This document shows positions 7,603 to 14,533 of a DNA stretch of 33,113 bases, piece by piece (positions within the stretch are counted from its first letter, which is position 1; every line of letters starts with the position of its first letter). The position numbers were made by a program, and so were the translations under genes. Below the pieces are notes generated by a model. It saw nothing but the letters and a program-made list of their open reading frames with translations, had not been told where the DNA came from and did no database searches. Origin of the DNA: Phocaeicola coprophilus. Its GTDB lineage: Bacteria; Bacteroidota; Bacteroidia; Bacteroidales; Bacteroidaceae. The stretch lies in contig JACJJM010000034.1 in the NCBI GenBank assembly GCA_016900015.1, forward strand, positions 1 to 33,113, in the 5' to 3' direction.

Positions 7603-9075
7603 ATGCCAGAAATAAAAAACTTTCAACATCTTTTGCTGCTTGCCTGCCTCGTTGCCGGACTCCGGCCTGCGCAGGCACAGACAGGAGAAGGATTCCCGCC
7701 CGACACGGTCACGGCCGTCATGGACTACCGGAACATGCTACAACAGCTGGGCATCCGCCTACCCGACCTCCCCTCTGTCGACGACGACCCGTCACGTCCC
7801 GCCCATATCCACCCGGCTAACCCGGGCGAACGCGGGGCCTGGCTCTGGTGGAGCGACGCGGACTACCGCCCCGGCGACACGCTGCGCTACCAAGTGACAC
7901 GTTCGCCCTTCGGCCTCTGGATGAACTACGACGAGAGTCCCTCCCGCGAGGGGGGCTATCCCCCTATTGACCCACTGGCCGACGCCGCCGGGGGACCGGT
8001 GCTGACACCGGACGACTGGTGGCAGCGTGCCCGTCCCCAATGGCAGGCCTTGTGCGAAGAGTCCGTATGGGGACTGCGCCCGGCCGCGGCCGACAGCCTG
8101 CACATCGAGTGGACACAGACGGACGCAGGCCCGGTCGAGGGATTCCCCGGCTACCGTGCCTACGTCGTCGAGGGACGCATCGACACGTCGCGCCATCCAT
8201 CCCTCCGCCACCAGCCTGTCATCCATGCCCGTCTCTATGTGCCGGACGACGCGCAAGGCGTGCCCCTCATCATCCAGCTGGCCTGGATGAAGGAAGGCGT
8301 GCCGACGGCCTATCTGGAGCCATGTGCCGCCCGTGGGTGGGCATTCCTCCAGATGGATCCGACACGCCTGCAACCTGACGACGGCGCCCACCTGACCAAC
8401 TATCTCATCGGCTTGTGCAACGGGGGACGCTGGCGCCGCCCGTCTGACTGGGGCACGCTCTCTGCCTGGGGTTGGGGAGCAAGCCGCCTGGCAGACTTCT
8501 TCGAGGGAGACCCGCGCATCGACTCCCGCCGCGTCGGCCTCGCCGGACACTCGCGCTACGGGAAATCGGCCCTGGCAGCCATGGCCCTCGACGGACGCTT
8601 CTCGCTCGCCTACCTGAGCTGTTCAGGCATGGCCGGCATGTCACCCATGCGCCGTCACTACGGCGAGGACTTCGAGAGCCTCGGCTGGGACCGCCTGCAT
8701 CATTGGCTCGCGGGTGCGGCCATGCGCTGGTGCGGCCCGCTCGTGCCTGGCCGGCAACTTCCCCGCCGGGTGCTTGCCTTGCCCGTCGACGCGCAAGTGA
8801 TGGTCGCCCTCTGCGCACCGCGTCCGCTGTTCATCGCCACGGGCCATGCCGACACCTGGTCCGACCCCGTAGGTTCCTATCTCACCTGTCTCCGCGTCTC
8901 CCCGGTCTACCACTTGCTCGGCACAGCAGGTTTCCAAGACTGCGGCGAGCGCCTGCCCGCCGTGGACAAGCTTTATGGCGACGGCCCCTTGGCCTATCGC
9001 ATGCACCGCGGCGACCATACAGACGTCATCGACTGGCCCCTGTTCGTGGAGTGGGCAGCGAAGTGGTGGGAATAA
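7603..9075 (+). CDS. CE15-type glucuronoyl esterase, secreted
   Basis: This 490-residue protein has a signal peptide (about 1-26, ending PAQAQ). It shows alpha/beta-hydrolase features of bacterial carbohydrate esterase family 15. The nucleophile motif GHSRYGKSAL has Ser317 followed by Arg, and CAPRPLFIATG leads to DTWSDPVGSYL. The C-terminal RGDHTDVIDW supplies the catalytic His. CE15 enzymes cleave the ester between glucuronic acid on xylan and lignin alcohols, freeing plant cell-wall polymers. Activity on that substrate here is inferred from the family. No SusC/D pair or glycoside hydrolase lies beside it, so it does not sit in a recognisable polysaccharide utilisation locus. Its GC content is clearly higher than that of flanking genes, with heavy GCC/CGC/CTG use, suggesting transfer or a different expression class. 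Confidence 0.75.
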   Translation: MPEIKNFQHLLLLACLVAGLRPAQAQTGEGFPPDTVTAVMDYRNMLQQLGIRLPDLPSVDDDPSRPAHIHPANPGERGAWLWWSDADYRPGDTLRYQVTRSPFGLWMNYDESPSREGGYPPIDPLADAAGGPVLTPDDWWQRARPQWQALCEESVWGLRPAAADSLHIEWTQTDAGPVEGFPGYRAYVVEGRIDTSRHPSLRHQPVIHARLYVPDDAQGVPLIIQLAWMKEGVPTAYLEPCAARGWAFLQMDPTRLQPDDGAHLTNYLIGLCNGGRWRRPSDWGTLSAWGWGASRLADFFEGDPRIDSRRVGLAGHSRYGKSALAAMALDGRFSLAYLSCSGMAGMSPMRRHYGEDFESLGWDRLHHWLAGAAMRWCGPLVPGRQLPRRVLALPVDAQVMVALCAPRPLFIATGHADTWSDPVGSYLTCLRVSPVYHLLGTAGFQDCGERLPAVDKLYGDGPLAYRMHRGDHTDVIDWPLFVEWAAKWWE

Positions 9076-9086
9076 TGACCTGTATG

Positions 9087-9137
9087 TATTCTCTTTTCAC
9101 ATGAAATGCCTACCTTTGTCCCAACAAAAAGAGAATA
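9087..9137 (+). promoter_or_regulatory. murK promoter flanked by an inverted repeat (operator candidate)
   Basis: TACCTTTG at 9111-9118 is a good -7 box 27 bases before the kinase ATG. It is bracketed by the perfect 11-base inverted repeat TATTCTCTTTT (9087-9097) and AAAAGAGAATA (9127-9137). The repeat could be a repressor site or a weak hairpin ending the esterase mRNA. Confidence 0.5.
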
Positions 9138-9144
9138 GACACCT

Positions 9145-9981
9145 ATGATACTTATAGCTGACAGTGGCTCAACAAAGACCGACTGGTGCGGGCTGAAACA
9201 AGATGTTTGCCTCCGGCTACAGACAGGAGGCATCAACCCTGTGCTCCAAAAACCGGAAGACATCGTGCGACAACTCTACAAGGAACTGCTTCCCCAACTC
9301 CCTGTCGAACCGATCGAGGCTATCCATTTCTACGGAGCCGGATGCACGCCGCTATGGAGCAAAGTGCTCCGCACATGCCTGATGAAGGTGTTCGGCGAAC
9401 AAATCCATTGCGAAGTGCACAGCGACATGGTGGGCGCCGCACGTGCTCTGTGCGGACAGCAGGCAGGCATTGTCTGCATCCTGGGGACAGGCTCGAATTC
9501 ATGTTACTACGACGGACAGCAGGTCACCCGCCACACCCCGGCATTGGGCTACGTGCTGGGCGATGAAGGCAGCGGCGCCTATTTGGGCCGCCAACTGCTC
9601 AACGGAGTGCTCAAAGAACTGTTGCCTCCGCACATCTGCATCACATTCGCCAACGAGACGCAACTGACTCAGGAGGAAATCATCCACAAGGTCTATCGCC
9701 GTCCCTTGGCCAACCGCTTCCTGGCCAGCTTCGCACCGTTCCTGGCCAAGTATCGCAACGAACCTACCATCCGCCAACTCCTGACGGATGCTTTCAGCGA
9801 CTTCATCAGCCACAATCTTCATGCTTATCCCAAGGACAAGCCGGTCTTCGCCGTAGGCTCTGTGGCACACCATTTTCAGGATGAATTCACTGAAGCGTTG
9901 CGCAAGAAAGGCTACCAAGTGGCCGTCATCGCCCAAAGCCCGATGGAAGGCCTCATCCGCTATCACCGGGATTTGGGCTAA
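9145..9981 (+). CDS. murK: BadF/BadG-type sugar kinase, MurNAc/GlcNAc kinase (MurK-like)
   Basis: This 278-residue protein has the ASKHA/BadF-BadG fold motifs: an N-terminal phosphate loop ADSGSTKTDW (5-14), GTGSNS (114-119) and GDEGSGA (139-145). Members phosphorylate amino sugars at O6. It lies just before MurQ, the etherase acting on MurNAc-6-phosphate. In Tannerella forsythia a kinase of this kind (MurK) is encoded with murQ and makes its substrate, so I infer MurNAc kinase; GlcNAc kinase is the alternative. No MurT-like transporter is visible nearby. The start ATG at 9145 sits 27 bases after a -7 box. The gene is separated from murQ by 294 bases holding a second promoter, so the two may be expressed separately. 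Confidence 0.75.
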   Translation: MILIADSGSTKTDWCGLKQDVCLRLQTGGINPVLQKPEDIVRQLYKELLPQLPVEPIEAIHFYGAGCTPLWSKVLRTCLMKVFGEQIHCEVHSDMVGAARALCGQQAGIVCILGTGSNSCYYDGQQVTRHTPALGYVLGDEGSGAYLGRQLLNGVLKELLPPHICITFANETQLTQEEIIHKVYRRPLANRFLASFAPFLAKYRNEPTIRQLLTDAFSDFISHNLHAYPKDKPVFAVGSVAHHFQDEFTEALRKKGYQVAVIAQSPMEGLIRYHRDLG

Positions 9982-10106
9982 AACAACTGCCCTGCGGCAG
10001 CTTGCGACACCCGACTGAGACGGCATATCTCTTCGATTGTAGCACCGTTGCGTTCCAAGGCGTAGAAGCCTGACTCGGGCAGGAGGATAAACAAATAAAG
10101 CGAATA
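9978..10106 (-). pseudogene. possible decayed gene fragment with a winged-helix-like end
   Basis: The minus strand between in-frame stops at 10109 and 9980 reads as plausible protein: PESGFYALERNGATIEEICR, then LSRVSQAAAGQLF. The pattern of a short helix, TIEEICRLSRVSQ and a second helix resembles a helix-turn-helix or DprA-like C-terminus, but it is too short to assign. There is no start codon of note and no upstream homologous sequence. It may be a relic or chance. Confidence 0.2.
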
Positions 10107-10249
10107 CTATATGTCCTATTCCTACAAACACACTGCGTGGACGATTCTTGCCCTGAAGTGCGGTGTAGGAAAGACCTGTACAACTGGACAAGAAATCATC
10201 ACATGATAAATTCAAAGCAGCTTCTTAGCCATAAATCGTGATTAATCTC

Positions 10250-10257
10250 TAAATTTG
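10250..10257 (+). promoter_or_regulatory. murQ -7 promoter box
   Basis: TAAATTTG fits TAnnTTTG and ends 18 bases before the ATG at 10276, giving a very short leader. No good -33 match was found. The motif overlaps a TTG at 10255 that could be mistaken for a start codon. Confidence 0.55.
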
Positions 10258-10275
10258 CCCGCACAAATTCGCAAT

Positions 10276-11112
10276 ATGACATTTATAAAGATAACGGAAC
10301 AGCCGTCCCTGCACGACCATCTGGAACAACAGTCGGTGCGTGAATTGCTGGAGGGCATCAACGAGGAAGACCAAAAGGTGGCTTTGGCCGTAAGGAAGTG
10401 CATCCCGCAGATAGAGCGTCTGGTAACAGCCATCGTCGAACGCATGCAGCGCGGCGGACGCCTCTTCTACATCGGTGCGGGTACCAGCGGCCGGCTGGGT
10501 GTGCTCGACGCATCGGAAATCCCACCCACATTCGGCATGCCCCCCGGACGTGTCATCGGCCTGATTGCCGGAGGCGACCGCGCCCTGCGCAATGCCGTGG
10601 AAAACGCCGAAGACAATCCCATGCGCGGATGGGAAGAATTGCAGGAACATCGCATCGGGCCTGATGACACTGTCATCGGCATTGCAGCTTCCGGCACTAC
10701 GCCCTACGTCATCCATGCCCTGCGGGCTGCCCGCACACACGGCATCCTGACGGCCTCCATCTGCAGCAATCCCGACGCACCCATCTCCCGCGAGGCAGAC
10801 ATCGCCATCGAGATGATAGTCGGTCCGGAGTTTGTCACCGGAAGCTCACGCATGAAAAGCGGCACGGGACAGAAAATGATTCTGAACATGATCAGCACAG
10901 CCACCATGATCAAACTTGGACGTGTCAAGGGAAACCGTATGGTCAACATGCAGCTCAGCAACCAGAAACTCGTAGACCGCGGCACACGCATGGTGATGGA
11001 CGAACTTCATTTGCCTTATGAGCAGGCACGCGAACTGCTGTTGCGTCACGGTTCAGTGCGCAAGGCTGTCGATGCCACCCTTCAGGCGCAGGACGATTCA
11101 TCCAAGCACTAA
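10276..11112 (+). CDS. murQ: N-acetylmuramic acid 6-phosphate etherase
   Basis: MurQ cleaves the lactyl ether of MurNAc-6-phosphate to give GlcNAc-6-phosphate and D-lactate, a cytoplasmic step in peptidoglycan recycling. From ATG 10276 the protein has 278 residues, close to the usual length of just under 300, and begins MTFIKITEQPSLHDHLEQQS as family members do. The SIS-domain signature GAGTSGRLGVLDASEIPPTF (68-87) includes the catalytic Glu81. GTTPYV and TGSSRMKSGTGQKM are further family motifs. A TTG 21 bases upstream is rejected as start because it lies in the promoter and adds atypical residues. The kinase directly upstream would supply its substrate. Confidence 0.93.
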   Translation: MTFIKITEQPSLHDHLEQQSVRELLEGINEEDQKVALAVRKCIPQIERLVTAIVERMQRGGRLFYIGAGTSGRLGVLDASEIPPTFGMPPGRVIGLIAGGDRALRNAVENAEDNPMRGWEELQEHRIGPDDTVIGIAASGTTPYVIHALRAARTHGILTASICSNPDAPISREADIAIEMIVGPEFVTGSSRMKSGTGQKMILNMISTATMIKLGRVKGNRMVNMQLSNQKLVDRGTRMVMDELHLPYEQARELLLRHGSVRKAVDATLQAQDDSSKH

Positions 11113-11180
11113 TCCGGAAAACCCTACACCTTATTATATAGTTACAAAGAGCGGCCGATCCGGCCCTATACTCGGCTCAT

Positions 11181-11251
11181 GAGCGGATAGGAGTCCGCCC
11201 GACCACGGAAAGGAGGGTAGCCGACCACGGAGTTAAGGGCGTGGTCGGCCG
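11181..11251. repeat. dispersed intergenic repeat, locus 2
   Basis: GAGCGGATAGGAGTCCGCCC, ACGGAAAGGAGGGTAGCCG and ACCACGGAGTTAAGGGCGTGG link this locus to loci 1, 3 and 4. It also forms a hairpin: GCCGACCAC (11219-11227) pairs with GTGGTCGGC (11241-11249). Confidence 0.6.
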
Positions 11252-11300
11252 CTGTTCATACGGGGCACGGCGTCACAGGGATTTTATTTTTAATTATACT

Positions 11301-11400
11301 TGCAGGGACGCTCGGCCGGAGCGTCCGGGAGATGGTATTTGTCTGCAAGGCTTTAGCCGTTTTGCGCGGCAAGCAGACGCTCCGACCGAGCGTCCCTACA
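11301..11400. repeat. REP-like paired palindrome
   Basis: Two 25-base arms (11301-11325 and 11376-11400) are inverted copies of each other with two mismatches, separated by 50 bases. Each arm is itself nearly palindromic (GACGCTC...GAGCGTC), so the element can fold as two small hairpins or one long one. This is the architecture of REPIN or MITE-like elements. It lies in the murQ-SIMPL gap, which otherwise holds only dispersed repeat locus 2 and a promoter. Confidence 0.7.
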
Positions 11401-11473
11401 AATTGAGTTCAGGACATTTGCGAACATTCAATAAAAAAACTCTGGAAATTCATTGTTTCAAAGACTAAATCCC

Positions 11474-11481
11474 TATCTTTG
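11474..11481 (+). promoter_or_regulatory. -7 promoter box of SIMPL-domain gene
   Basis: TATCTTTG fits TAnnTTTG, 29 bases before the ATG at 11511. The region upstream is A/T rich with no clear TTTG at the expected spacing. Confidence 0.5.
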
Positions 11482-11510
11482 TTCATTATCAACTAAAAAA
11501 CAATTTGCTT

Positions 11511-12212
11511 ATGAAAAACTTAAGGATTGAAGCCATCATCCTCGCCATCGGCCTGATGTTGACAGGCTATTTCATCAAATCCGGCATCGACACCCTGGCA
11601 AGCCGCGACCGGGTAGTGACAGTGAAAGGTCTGGCTGAAATGGAAGTCCCGGCCGACAAAGTGACATGGCCACTCATGTATAAAAGCTTGGGCAACAACT
11701 TGCCAGCCCTGTATGACCAAATCAACAACACGAATCAGAAAATCACGGCTTTCCTGACCTCCAAGGGCATCAATGCGGACGAAATCAGCATCAATGCTCC
11801 GGAAATCCTCGACCTGGAAGCTGAACGATATGGAAACAACGACAAGCCCTACCGCTACAACGTCACGACGGTCATTACCGTGACCTCCAACAAAGTGGAC
11901 CTCGTGCGCGGTCTCATCGCCTCACAAGGCGAACTGCTGAAGCAAGGCATTGCCATCAGCGGAGGTGACTACCGCTACAACGTGTCTTACGACTACACCA
12001 GCTTGAACAAAATCAAGCCTCAAATGATCGAAGAAGCCACGAAGAATGCGCGTGCAGCAGCCGAAAAATTCGCCAAGGACTCCGAAAGCGAACTTGGGAA
12101 AATCAAGAAAGCTTATCAAGGCCAATTCAGCATAAGTGACCGCGACGCCAACACACCTTATATAAAAAAGGTACGCGTGGTGACCACCATCGACTACTCG
12201 CTGGAAGACTAG
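11511..12212 (+). CDS. SIMPL (DUF541) domain protein, membrane-anchored
   Basis: This 233-residue protein has one N-terminal hydrophobic segment (about residues 7-24, IEAIILAIGLMLTGYFI) followed by a SIMPL/DUF541 domain. Typical features are the early VVTVKGLAEMEVPADKVTW, the YRYNVTTVITV strand near the middle, and the late stretch with A-rich helices (IEEATKNARAAAEKFAKD). The family is periplasmic or surface-exposed and poorly understood; some members affect outer-membrane or stress phenotypes. I start at ATG 11511 (MKNLRIEA) rather than the TTG six bases upstream, which lies in the A/T-rich leader. It is a single-gene unit with its own promoter and a strong terminator. Confidence 0.85.
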   Translation: MKNLRIEAIILAIGLMLTGYFIKSGIDTLASRDRVVTVKGLAEMEVPADKVTWPLMYKSLGNNLPALYDQINNTNQKITAFLTSKGINADEISINAPEILDLEAERYGNNDKPYRYNVTTVITVTSNKVDLVRGLIASQGELLKQGIAISGGDYRYNVSYDYTSLNKIKPQMIEEATKNARAAAEKFAKDSESELGKIKKAYQGQFSISDRDANTPYIKKVRVVTTIDYSLED

Positions 12213-12235
12213 AAATAGGCGCAAAGGCTAAATAA

Positions 12236-12288
12236 ATCGGTGCAACTATCAGAAAATAGGAAGAATAGTTGCACCGATTCATTTTTTT
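12236..12288 (+). terminator. rho-independent terminator after SIMPL gene
   Basis: A perfect 14-base stem, ATCGGTGCAACTAT (12236-12249) with ATAGTTGCACCGAT (12265-12278), is followed by TC, A and a run of seven T (12282-12288). Confidence 0.85.
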
Positions 12289-12292
12289 GTAC

Positions 12293-12300
12293 TATCTTCG
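12293..12300 (+). promoter_or_regulatory. candidate rpsA -7 box
   Basis: TATCTTCG is one base off TAnnTTTG and lies 67 bases before the rpsA ATG. A TTG in the 3' arm of the preceding terminator sits about 21 bases upstream. Weak but positionally sensible. Confidence 0.35.
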
Positions 12301-12367
12301 CGCCCGATTATTATAGCAATATAATGTCTAACCCATTTAATTTCTAAACAACAACCTATTTTTATTA

Positions 12368-14164
12368 ATGGAAAGCGAAAAATTAAAGAACGTAGCTCCC
12401 TTGGAAGACTTCAACTGGGATGCTTATGAAAACGGCGAGACCACAACCGGTTTGAGCCACGAAGAGCTTGAAAAAGCTTATGACGGTACACTGAACAAAA
12501 TCAATGACCACGAAGTGGTTGACGGTACTGTCATCTCTATCGACAAACGCAATGTCGTTGTCAACATCGGTTACAAGTCAGACGGTATCATTCCGGTGAA
12601 TGAATTCCGTTACAATCCGGATTTGAAAGTCGGCGACACTGTAGAAGTGTACATCGAAAATCAAGAAGACAAGAAAGGCCAACTCATCCTTTCACACAAG
12701 AAAGCACGCGCTACACGCTCTTGGGACCGTGTAAATGCAGCTCTCGAAAACGACGAAATCATCAAGGGTTACATCAAGTGCCGCACGAAGGGTGGTATGA
12801 TCGTAGACGTATTCGGCATCGAAGCCTTCTTGCCGGGTTCTCAAATCGACGTGAAGCCTATCCGCGACTACGATGTGTTCGTCGGAAAGACTATGGAATT
12901 CAAAGTTGTCAAAATCAACCAAGAATTCAAGAACGTGGTTGTTTCTCACAAAGCACTCATCGAGGCCGAACTGGAACAACAAAAGAAAGAAATCATCAGC
13001 AAACTCGAAAAAGGTCAAGTTCTGGAAGGAACTGTCAAGAATATTACATCTTATGGCGTGTTCATCGACTTGGGCGGCGTAGACGGTTTGATTCATATCA
13101 CCGACTTGTCATGGGGCCGTGTAAGCGATCCGCATGAAGTCGTTCAACTGGATCAGAAGTTGAATGTCGTAATCCTCGACTTCGACGACGAGAAGAAACG
13201 TATCGCCCTCGGCTTGAAGCAACTCACTCCGCATCCTTGGGATGCCCTCGACCCGAACTTGAAGGTGGGTGATCACGTGAAAGGCAAAGTGGTCGTTATG
13301 GCTGACTACGGAGCATTCATCGAAATCGCTCCGGGCGTAGAAGGTCTGATCCACGTATCTGAAATGTCCTGGTCTCAACACCTGCGTTCAGCTCAAGACT
13401 TCATGAAAGTGGGCGACGAAGTGGAAGCTGTCATCCTGACCCTCGACCGCGAAGAGCGCAAAATGTCTTTGGGCATCAAACAGCTCAAACCGGATCCCTG
13501 GGAAACGATCGAAGAGAAATACCCTGTTGGCTCCAAACATACAGCCAAAGTGCGTAACTTCACCAACTTCGGCGTGTTTGTTGAAATCGAAGAAGGTGTT
13601 GACGGCCTGATCCACATCTCTGACCTCTCTTGGACTAAGAAAATCAAGCACCCGTCAGAGTTCACGCAAATCGGCGCAGACATCGACGTCATCGTATTGG
13701 AAATCGACAAGGAAAACCGTCGCTTAAGCCTCGGCCACAAGCAGCTCGAAGAGAATCCGTGGGATGTATTTGAAACAGTCTTCACCGTTGGTTCTGTTCA
13801 CGAAGGCACTATCATCGAAATGCTCGACAAAGGCGCTGTCATCGCATTGCCTTACGGCGTAGAAGGTTTCGCTACCCCGAAACACTTGGTAAAAGAAGAC
13901 GGAACTCAAGCTCAACTTGACGAGAAGCTGCCGTTCAAGGTTATCGAGTTCAACAAGGACGCTAAACGCATCATCCTTTCTCATAGCCGCATCTTCGAAG
14001 ATGCTGCCAAGGCTGAAGAAAGAGCTGAAAAGAAAGCTGCTGCAAAGAAATCTTCCAAGAAAGAAGAAACTCCGATGATCCAAAACCAAATCGCATCGAC
14101 GACTTTGGGCGACATCGACGCATTGGCTGCCTTGAAAGAACAAATGGAAGCAGAACAAAAGTAA
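12368..14164 (+). CDS. rpsA: 30S ribosomal protein S1
   Basis: This 598-residue protein is built of six S1 RNA-binding repeats (about 48-112, 130-196, 216-285, 302-372, 389-458 and 475-541). The central four carry the canonical YG(V/A)F(I/V) and GLIH(I/V)S signatures (for example ITSYGVFIDLGGVDGLIHIT and MADYGAFIEI). A Lys/Glu-rich tail follows. S1 binds mRNA on the small subunit, which matters in Bacteroidota where A/U-rich leaders replace Shine-Dalgarno contacts. The length and six-repeat layout match the Bacteroidota form. Its own leader (12301-12367) is A/T rich without a Shine-Dalgarno sequence. Codon use is even and optimised, as expected for a highly expressed gene. It is monocistronic, flanked by terminators. 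Confidence 0.97.
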   Translation: MESEKLKNVAPLEDFNWDAYENGETTTGLSHEELEKAYDGTLNKINDHEVVDGTVISIDKRNVVVNIGYKSDGIIPVNEFRYNPDLKVGDTVEVYIENQEDKKGQLILSHKKARATRSWDRVNAALENDEIIKGYIKCRTKGGMIVDVFGIEAFLPGSQIDVKPIRDYDVFVGKTMEFKVVKINQEFKNVVVSHKALIEAELEQQKKEIISKLEKGQVLEGTVKNITSYGVFIDLGGVDGLIHITDLSWGRVSDPHEVVQLDQKLNVVILDFDDEKKRIALGLKQLTPHPWDALDPNLKVGDHVKGKVVVMADYGAFIEIAPGVEGLIHVSEMSWSQHLRSAQDFMKVGDEVEAVILTLDREERKMSLGIKQLKPDPWETIEEKYPVGSKHTAKVRNFTNFGVFVEIEEGVDGLIHISDLSWTKKIKHPSEFTQIGADIDVIVLEIDKENRRLSLGHKQLEENPWDVFETVFTVGSVHEGTIIEMLDKGAVIALPYGVEGFATPKHLVKEDGTQAQLDEKLPFKVIEFNKDAKRIILSHSRIFEDAAKAEERAEKKAAAKKSSKKEETPMIQNQIASTTLGDIDALAALKEQMEAEQK

Positions 14165-14193
14165 GACAAACTTACTTTCACGCTCATAAATAA

Positions 14194-14234
14194 AGAGAGG
14201 CCGCAAAGAGAAATCTTGCGGTCTCTCTCTTTTT
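14194..14234 (+). terminator. rpsA terminator
   Basis: AGAGAGGCCGCAA pairs with TTGCGGTCTCTCT (one G-U pair) around a short loop, preceded by A and followed by TTTTT. Confidence 0.88.
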
Positions 14235-14327
14235 GTCCCAATCCGGGATTATGATTCAACTTTGAAACAACAGAATGCACCTCTAATACAGGCAGACACA
14301 AGTCCTAGCAAAAAAAAGCTCGAAATT

Positions 14328-14358
14328 TTTGTCTTTAATAAAACAATCTTTATATTTG
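14328..14358 (+). promoter_or_regulatory. strong promoter for short transcript upstream of lysS
   Basis: TTTG (14328-14331) and TATATTTG (14351-14358) are separated by exactly 19 bases, a textbook Bacteroidota sigma-ABfr promoter. Transcription should begin near 14365. Confidence 0.75.
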
Positions 14359-14364
14359 CAACAT

Positions 14365-14472
14365 AGACGAAAAAAGGAGTTGTGAAACTCCCGAAATAGA
14401 ATAGTTTAGTTAAGTCTAGTTTAGTTTTTGTGTTGGAAAAGCATCGTTAACATCCGTTTTCGATGCTTTTTT
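14365..14472 (+). ncRNA. candidate small RNA or lysS leader/attenuator (~108 nt)
   Basis: The region runs from a strong promoter to an intrinsic terminator within about 108 bases and has no substantial ORF. It contains a hairpin GGAGTT/AACTCC (14376-14381 and 14386-14391), two direct repeats TAGTTTAGTT (14402-14411 and 14417-14426) and the terminator stem. lysS has its own promoter after the terminator, which favours an independent small RNA. Alternatively, read-through could control lysS: a mini-frame GTG AAA CTC CCG AAA TAG at 14382-14399 contains two lysine codons. I do not recognise a known RNA family. Confidence 0.5.
14437..14472 (+). terminator. intrinsic terminator of the short transcript
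   Basis: AAAAGCATCG (14437-14446) pairs with CGATGCTTTT (14461-14470) around a 14-base loop, followed by further T residues. Confidence 0.8.
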
Positions 14473-14473
14473 C

Positions 14474-14504
14474 TTCGTTTATGCCAAATTAATTCGTACT
14501 TTTG
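14474..14504 (+). promoter_or_regulatory. lysS promoter
   Basis: TACTTTTG (14497-14504) matches TAnnTTTG. TTCG (14474-14477), one base off TTTG, lies 19 bases upstream. The ATG follows 29 bases after the -7 box. Confidence 0.6.
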
Positions 14505-14533
14505 CCCGAAACAGTTACAGACGAACAACAAAG

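Noticed and set aside
7792-8550. Minus-strand frame of 252 codons inside the esterase gene
   Set aside because: Long antisense frames are expected in GC-rich genes; the plus strand has a signal peptide and catalytic motifs.
9499-10215. Minus-strand 238-codon frame over murK and the following gap
   Set aside because: Mostly antisense to murK; composition is atypical and the murK motifs are clear.
10255-10275. Seven extra codons before murQ beginning at TTG
   Set aside because: The TTG is part of the -7 box TAAATTTG and the ATG at 10276 matches the family N-terminus.
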